Below, piece after piece: positions 58,904 to 64,000 of a stretch of DNA of 64,000 nt (position 1 is its first letter; every line of letters starts with the position of its first letter). The translations under genes and the position numbers were made by a program. The stretch is from contig DASWIX010000074.1 in the NCBI GenBank assembly GCA_036397455.1, positions 1-64,000 of the forward strand. The letters run 5' to 3'. The notes beneath the pieces were generated by a model. It was given only the letters and a program-made list of their open reading frames with translations. It had not been told where the DNA came from and did not search any database. This DNA comes from JADFNB01 sp036397455. GTDB lineage: Bacteria; Gemmatimonadota; Gemmatimonadetes; Gemmatimonadales; GWC2-71-9.

Positions 58904-61388
58904 TCACACCCAGCAGCGGCAAGATCGGTAACCCGCGTTCAAACACGTCGCACACTCCCGGGCGCGGCACGTTCGCGTGTGCAACGTCCACACCCGAACA
59001 GGCCTCGTACGATCCCGCATAGGTCACCGCACCGCGTCGATTGATCGCGTTGCGCAGTTGCAGAAACACGCCAAGCGACCAGCGGCGGAACGCGTGGGAC
59101 CAGTCGGCTAACAGGTCGACCGAGACGTACGCCGGCGATCGACCCTGGCTCGGCGCCTCGAGTCGGGTCGTATTGAGCAGCACCGTATCCGGACAGACAA
59201 ACGCGAGCGTGTCACAGGGTACGCGTTCGAGGAAGAACCTGGTGAACGGCGCGCCGCCCGCGGCGGCCACCGCGGCCCCCATCCGCAGCGACGGCGAGAC
59301 ACGCACCATGCCGGTCAGGTCGATGACATGCCGCCGCTCGTTGGGCGACGCGAATCGGAGCGTGTCGACCCGCATGCGCGATGAGCCGTAACTGTACGAG
59401 ATGGCGCCGGTGACCCGGCCCGCCAACCGGCGCAGCGACAGCTCGAGACCGCGCGCGTCGTTGGTGGCCGCCACATACAACGGGCGCGACGGACTCGCCG
59501 GGCCGGCGCCAGGCGGTGGGACCACCACCCCCGTCACTCGGCGGGCGTAGAGGTTGGCCGATCCCAGCCACGTTTGGCCGATCCAGGTCTCCGCGCCGAT
59601 CGTCGCCATATCGGCGCGGGCGGCGGGCAGCGAGTCGTTGACCATGAACCACGCTTCGGTCAGGTGCAATGCCGGACCGACAGCTGGTCCCGCGGGCGCG
59701 ACCGCCTGGTTGTACTGGTACGACCGACCCAGTCCCGCCGTAAACGCCGACCGGTCGGTGGCCGCGACCCGGCCGGTGAGCCGTGGGGCCAGCGCGGCGG
59801 CCGGCGTGTTGGCCGCTCCGCCACTGAACTCGCCACGCACGCCCACCTCGAGCGTTACCGGTCCTCCCGCCCAGCGGCGCTCGAGCCACACCGCCGACCA
59901 GAGTCGCCGCGCCGCGAATGCGATCGAGTCCGTGAGCGCCACCACGGGATACGGCCGGGGCGTTGGGCCTTCGTACCGCTGATCTTGCACGTTGAATTCG
60001 ATACCGGCCGCCCAACTCCGCGCGCCGGCGATAGGCTCGACGCGGGTGCGAACCGTCACGAACGTGATCTCATTGTCCGTGGGCTCGTGCGTCACCGCCA
60101 GGACGCGAAAGTCGCCCTCAGCCGCCGCGGCGTCGCGATACAGCCCAATGACCCCGAGGTGGCCATCATAGCGGCTCACCCCCACGGTCGACCGCGTGTA
60201 CAGCTCCCCGACCGGAGCGGCGAGCGTGATCCGGCTCGCCCCGTTGCCCCAATACCCTCGATTGCTGCGCAGAATATCGCGAACCGAGCCGCGCACCTCG
60301 TCGCGTTGCCACAGACCGCTCAGCTCCAGCGTCGCGGCACCGCCGAGCGAGACGTCGGTGCGCGCCGCCACGTCGAGAAACGCGTAGGGAATACGATCGG
60401 CCGAGTCGGCCACGACGGCGTAGACGAGGTCGGCGTAGGAGCGCCGGGCCGCGACCATCCATCCCCCGTGCTCACCCAGACCGCCGTCGAGAGCGAGCCG
60501 CCCGCTGACGACCGACAGCTCGCCGGCGCCGTTGACCCCGGGACCACTGCCGGGGCGCGACGTGATGTCCAACACCCCGGCTGCACCTTCCCCCATCGCG
60601 GCGCTGCGCACACCGGTGTGGAAGAACGCGGCGCCGACCGCGTCCGGACTGACGGCGGTGAACACCCCGCCGGTGTGCAACGGATTGAAGAGCGGCATGC
60701 CGTCGAAGTAGACCCGCGAGTGACTGCCCGGCGCGCCGCGGGTCCACAATTCGGCGGTGAAGTCATCTCGGGTCGTCACGCCCGGCAGACGCTGCAGGGC
60801 GCGCATCAGGTCGGTCTCGCCCAGGGTCACGGCGTCGACGATATCCCGTTGGGTGAGCAGGTGGACATCTCCGCCGACGAAGGCGTGCTGGCGCATCCGT
60901 TCGGCGTCCAGCCGGGCCATGCCGTAATCGGTCGAATGCGATGCGGCGCTTGTGAACAACACCGCGGGTGCCGTGACCACCTCGGCCTCGAGCAGGATCG
61001 GCTGCACCACCAGCCCGACCGACACGCGCATCGGCACCGCCTGGCGCAACTCCACCTGCAACACACTCGGACGATAGCCGAGGCGCCGCACGACGAGACG
61101 ATAAGCGCCGGCGGGAACGCGCATGAAGGCGTACTGTCCGCGGTAGTCGCTCGTGGTGGTGACGCCCGTGGACCAGAACCCCGATCGGTCCGCTGCGGGA
61201 GCGACCGCGCCGCCGGGAAGCGGTTCGAGCAGCACGACGGCGGCGCGCAACGGGCGTCCCGTACCCGCGTCGAGCACCGTGCCCAACACCGCGCCGCGCG
61301 GGACGGTATCCGCCCCGACACGCTGCGCGCGGGCAGGCGCCGCCAATCCCAGCACCAACCACGCGAGGAATGCCCCTCGAATCAGCAC
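58890..61388 (-). CDS. TonB-dependent receptor with carboxypeptidase-regulatory-like N-terminus
   Basis: An 832-residue outer-membrane transporter. A signal peptide (LIRGAFLAWLVLGLAAPARA) is followed by a CarboxypepD_reg-like domain (AVLGTVLDAGTGRPLRAAVV), a plug (LMRALQRLPGVTTRDDF, LWTRGAPGSHSRVYFDGMPL) and a large barrel ending in LLGVSVRF. There is no STN signalling domain, so it is not a FecA-type transducer by itself. The start GTG at 61388 is preferred because the signal peptide begins there; the frame's upstream part to 61544 encodes a low-complexity repeat. Ligand unknown. Confidence 0.87.
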   Translation of the reverse strand: MLIRGAFLAWLVLGLAAPARAQRVGADTVPRGAVLGTVLDAGTGRPLRAAVVLLEPLPGGAVAPAADRSGFWSTGVTTTSDYRGQYAFMRVPAGAYRLVVRRLGYRPSVLQVELRQAVPMRVSVGLVVQPILLEAEVVTAPAVLFTSAASHSTDYGMARLDAERMRQHAFVGGDVHLLTQRDIVDAVTLGETDLMRALQRLPGVTTRDDFTAELWTRGAPGSHSRVYFDGMPLFNPLHTGGVFTAVSPDAVGAAFFHTGVRSAAMGEGAAGVLDITSRPGSGPGVNGAGELSVVSGRLALDGGLGEHGGWMVAARRSYADLVYAVVADSADRIPYAFLDVAARTDVSLGGAATLELSGLWQRDEVRGSVRDILRSNRGYWGNGASRITLAAPVGELYTRSTVGVSRYDGHLGVIGLYRDAAAAEGDFRVLAVTHEPTDNEITFVTVRTRVEPIAGARSWAAGIEFNVQDQRYEGPTPRPYPVVALTDSIAFAARRLWSAVWLERRWAGGPVTLEVGVRGEFSGGAANTPAAALAPRLTGRVAATDRSAFTAGLGRSYQYNQAVAPAGPAVGPALHLTEAWFMVNDSLPAARADMATIGAETWIGQTWLGSANLYARRVTGVVVPPPGAGPASPSRPLYVAATNDARGLELSLRRLAGRVTGAISYSYGSSRMRVDTLRFASPNERRHVIDLTGMVRVSPSLRMGAAVAAAGGAPFTRFFLERVPCDTLAFVCPDTVLLNTTRLEAPSQGRSPAYVSVDLLADWSHAFRRWSLGVFLQLRNAINRRGAVTYAGSYEACSGVDVAHANVPRPGVCDVFERGLPILPLLGVSVRF

Positions 61389-61502
61389 GTTCTCGGCCCG
61401 CCTCTCTCCTCCTCCAAGCAACGAGCGGCCGCACCGGGATTCTGACGGCGGACCGACCGCAGCGGGGCAGTCGGTGGGATATGCGGTGGAGGTTGGTTCC
61501 TC

Positions 61503-61529
61503 GGCGATCTCCGCGGTCTCTGCGGTGCA
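61503..61529. repeat. Short 9-base-period repeat upstream of the TonB receptor
   Basis: Three imperfect 9-base units (GGCGATCTC, CGCGGTCTC, TGCGGTGCA) lie between the PD40 lipoprotein gene and the receptor gene. Translated on the minus strand in the receptor frame they give AETAEIAE, a pattern often seen at the ends of over-extended gene calls. It probably is a dispersed noncoding repeat. Confidence 0.5.
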
Positions 61530-61558
61530 ATACGTCACCGTCATTGCGAACCGATGTA

Positions 61559-62665
61559 TTAGTTCTGCGCCGGCACCCGCACGAAGAACACGTCAACGTT
61601 CCCGGCGAGGAACGACGAAAAGGCAATCAGTGACCCGTCGGGAGAGATGGCGGGCGCGAACCCCACGGTCGTTCCGGGGATCGAGTCGGCGGCCCCGGAC
61701 TCGAGATCGACCCAGTACAGGCCATCAAAACGCCGCACCAGCACCCGCCGCCCGCGCGGATCGAACCGCGGCTCGAGGCCCGGGGCCAGGACCCGGGTCG
61801 TGCCGGCACGGAGATCGTGGATCACGACCTGCCATTGGCCGGCCGTGATTGAGACGGTCTCTTGTATGCACGGGCAGATACCGTCGATACAGATGTCCGA
61901 CACGCTGTCCGTCTGCACCGGCTGTGCCACCGCCAGCAGCGACCCGTCCCGCGAGAGGTCAGGGAAGCTCCCGGGACCGATGGAATCGGCCGGCTGGGCG
62001 GGGTCAGCGGGATCGAATCGCCAGGTCGTCTCTCCGTCGGAGTAGTACCCGTCAGAACCCGTGGCGGAGACGACCGGTCCGAACGGGTTCGTCCCGCGAT
62101 CGCGAATCTCGCGTTCCGCGGGGTTGATCCGTATCCGATGATCGCAGGGAGAAGCGCTGGCGAAGTTGGGCAGGACGTGGAACCGCACGGGGAGCGCGGA
62201 CAGAGGAAGTCCGTCGGTTTCCCCCAGCCGCATCAACGAAAGCTGAACGGCGGTGGGTGCCGGTGGGCAACCGCGGCACGTTTCCGCGCCCGGGGTCGCC
62301 TGCCGCCACAGGGCCAGCCAGCGAAACCCTGGCGTGAAGACGATCTGTCCGACCGGGTTTATCAGCGCCAACCGGTAGATAGCAGCCTCCTCGCGTCCCT
62401 GGCCCCCGGCCACGGGGACACTGTGCAGGCGCCAATCGACCGCGGACGCTCCAAGGTCCTGACTGCGGAACACGATGCGGGTCCCATCGAGGTTGAACCC
62501 GCGAACCACATCGGGTCCGGGGTTCCAGGTCACGCGGAACAGACCGGGTTGCACCTCTTGAGGCTCGACAACCGCCGGCGTAAACAGCGTGTCGTCCGGC
62601 GGCGTACACGCGGCGAGCAGCGCGACGGCCACGGAGCCCAGGGGCGACCACGCGATTCGTCTCAT
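61559..62665 (-). CDS. Lipoprotein with WD40-like (PD40/TolB) repeats
   Basis: A 368-residue protein with a good lipobox: MRRIAWSPLGSVAVALLAAC, cysteine 20. Beta-propeller-like segments include PDLSRDGSLLAVAQP and PAISPDGSLIAFSS, the PD40 consensus of TolB-type propellers. Two small cysteine clusters (CRGCPP, CIDGICPC) may form disulfides. The ATG at 62665 puts the signal peptide first, while 62680 would add five residues. It is divergent from the tricorn-like gene on the other strand. Confidence 0.8.
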   Translation of the reverse strand: MRRIAWSPLGSVAVALLAACTPPDDTLFTPAVVEPQEVQPGLFRVTWNPGPDVVRGFNLDGTRIVFRSQDLGASAVDWRLHSVPVAGGQGREEAAIYRLALINPVGQIVFTPGFRWLALWRQATPGAETCRGCPPAPTAVQLSLMRLGETDGLPLSALPVRFHVLPNFASASPCDHRIRINPAEREIRDRGTNPFGPVVSATGSDGYYSDGETTWRFDPADPAQPADSIGPGSFPDLSRDGSLLAVAQPVQTDSVSDICIDGICPCIQETVSITAGQWQVVIHDLRAGTTRVLAPGLEPRFDPRGRRVLVRRFDGLYWVDLESGAADSIPGTTVGFAPAISPDGSLIAFSSFLAGNVDVFFVRVPAQN

Positions 62666-62790
62666 GGCGTCGGGTACCATGGACGGATTCTACCCCGTTC
62701 GTCACCTTTGGTGCACCCGTCCACCCTTGCGTCGTTCGGCATTCCGCGAAACCTTCGGCTGCCTGGCGACCTTCTTCCGGAGCCCTCACC

Positions 62791-64000
62791 ATGCGTCGAC
62801 GTATCCTCGCGCCTTCACTCTGCGTGCTGGCATGTTCGGTCTTTGCAACGACGGCGGCGGCACAGGGAACGCGCCTGCTGCGTCAGCCCACACTCAGCGC
62901 AACGCAGGTAGCGTTTGCCTACGGCGGCGACCTGTGGGTGGCCGACCGGAGCGGGGGGACAGCCCGCCGCCTCACCAGCACGCCCGCCGTGGAGAGTGAT
63001 CCCCACTTCTCGCCGGACGGGCAGTGGATCGCGTTCAGTTCCAACCGTTCGGGCGTGTCCCAGGTGTACGTAGTGGGCGTGGCAGGGGGCGAGCCACGAC
63101 GACTGACCTGGTACCCAGCCTCGTCGCAGGCACGCGGATGGACGCCCGACGGCATGATGGTCCTCTACGCGTCCAGCCGGGAGACGGCGCCCGTGGGATT
63201 CGACCGACTGTGGACGGTGTCCCCGGAAGGCGGTCCGTCCACGCTGATTCCCGCGCCGTGGGGATACGACGCGTCCTATTCCCCCGACGGCCGGCGTTTG
63301 GTGGTGGACCGCGTCACGCGCTGGGACTGGGAATGGCGGTCCTACCGAGGCGGGCAGAATACGCCGCTCACCATGCTCGACTTGAACTCGCTGGATGAGG
63401 TACGCCTCCCCAACGAACGCACCACCGACCGGTATCCGGTGTGGATGGGCGGGAAGATCTACTTCGTGTCGGACCGGGACTGGGCGATGAACGTGTGGTC
63501 GTACGACGTCGCCACGCGGGCCACGGCGCAGGTTACGCACTTCGCCGACGCGGAGGTGAAGTGGCTCAGCGGCGCGGCGGGAGGATTGATATTCGAGCAG
63601 GACGGCTGGCTGCACACGCTGGATCCGGCCACGGGACAGACGCAGCGCCTGGACATCACGGTTCAGGGCGACTTCCCCTGGGCGGAGACACGCTGGGAGG
63701 ACGTGAGCGAGCGCGTCGCGTCGGCGGCCCTCTCTCCCACAGGGAAGCGCGCTCTGATGGAGGCTCGGGGCGACATCTTCACGGTTCCGGTGGAAGACGG
63801 CGACACCCGGAACGTGAGTCGCAGTTCGGGCGCCGCCGACCGCCAGCCGGTGTGGTCGCCTGACGGCACGGAGATCGCATGGTTCAGCGACTCCGGAAGC
63901 GGGTACCAGTTGGTCATCGCGCCCCAAGACGGCCTCGGTGACCAGCGGCGCATCGCCATCGGCGAGTCCAAGATGGCGTGGGAGACCACCTGGTCTCCCG
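62791..64000 (+). CDS. Tricorn-protease-like beta-propeller protein (partial)
   Basis: The first 403 residues of an exported protein; the gene continues beyond the window. A signal peptide (MRRRILAPSLCVLACSVFAT, then TAAAQ) leads into repeated PD40 blades: HFSPDGQWIAFSSNRSG, WTPDGMMVLYASSRE, YSPDGRRLVVDR and WSPDGTEIAWFSDSG. The arrangement and residues match the N-terminal propellers of bacterial tricorn protease homologues (S41 family), whose catalytic PDZ/S41 part would follow. GGAG lies eight bases before the ATG at 62791. Confidence 0.85.
   Translation, partial: MRRRILAPSLCVLACSVFATTAAAQGTRLLRQPTLSATQVAFAYGGDLWVADRSGGTARRLTSTPAVESDPHFSPDGQWIAFSSNRSGVSQVYVVGVAGGEPRRLTWYPASSQARGWTPDGMMVLYASSRETAPVGFDRLWTVSPEGGPSTLIPAPWGYDASYSPDGRRLVVDRVTRWDWEWRSYRGGQNTPLTMLDLNSLDEVRLPNERTTDRYPVWMGGKIYFVSDRDWAMNVWSYDVATRATAQVTHFADAEVKWLSGAAGGLIFEQDGWLHTLDPATGQTQRLDITVQGDFPWAETRWEDVSERVASAALSPTGKRALMEARGDIFTVPVEDGDTRNVSRSSGAADRQPVWSPDGTEIAWFSDSGSGYQLVIAPQDGLGDQRRIAIGESKMAWETTWSP

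Noticed and set aside
61388..61544. N-terminal extension of the TonB receptor to the ATG at 61544
   Set aside because: The added residues encode a low-complexity repeat before the signal peptide, which would then not be N-terminal.

Overview
The window is GC-rich, densely packed bacterial chromosome from a Gram-negative organism. It carries TonB-dependent uptake, outer-membrane barrels, lipoproteins, a complete 14-subunit complex I and a bacillithiol glycosyltransferase. Gene content and protein style (PD40/tricorn-type surface proteins, DUF4382 lipoprotein, paired amidohydrolases, a MoxR/Bat cluster) suggest Gemmatimonadota. This placement is inference; there is no rRNA in the window. No stretch longer than 300 bases lacks a gene. 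Long open frames antisense to real genes are GC-skew shadows and are omitted.

Layout. 1-12957 (minus): nuoA to nuoN in canonical order, nuoN running off the left edge, with a consensus-like promoter and a Rex-type operator upstream of nuoA. 13114-15425: dcd, a zinc-ribbon/membrane protein and a secreted hypothetical. 15539-18617 (plus): a tightly overlapped trio of GNAT acyltransferase, N-acylamino-acid racemase/OSBS-type enolase and M20 hydrolase, matching a known D- to L-amino-acid conversion pathway. 18619-22994 (minus): REP palindromes and two amidohydrolase-fold proteins; the first has lost its own C-terminus and is fused in frame to the C-terminal part of a REP-associated tyrosine transposase (RAYT). 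23125-25512: two small membrane proteins and a large hypothetical.

25543-42878 (minus) is one nearly gapless run of 16 genes: scpA-scpB-pseudouridine synthase-SDR-moxR-DUF58-Bat proteins-mutL-miaA-bshA-uppP-birA-coaX. It mixes chromosome segregation, stress/aerotolerance, repair, tRNA modification, thiol, envelope and cofactor functions. The Bat genes include fused BatB-BatC and BatD-BatE modules. 43083-48167 holds rpsT (plus), a coiled-coil zinc-ribbon protein, pyrR-pyrB-pyrC and a 2-hydroxyacid dehydrogenase. 48238-50324 holds tRNA-Ser(CGA), a thioesterase and nhaA. 50321-55988 holds an outer-membrane protein, ftcD, nadB and a small barrel protein. 56140-62665 (minus) is a surface/regulatory cluster: PD40 lipoprotein, TonB-dependent receptor, ECF sigma, zinc anti-sigma, DUF4382/Ig-like lipoprotein. 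A tricorn-protease-like gene runs off the right edge.

I did not find an entirely new multi-gene system. The most notable signals are the RAYT-amidohydrolase fusion with flanking REPs, the Rex-like operator on nuo, the D-amino-acid conversion trio, three amidohydrolase modules of which only one keeps its metal ligands, and the fused Bat modules inside a very long gene string.
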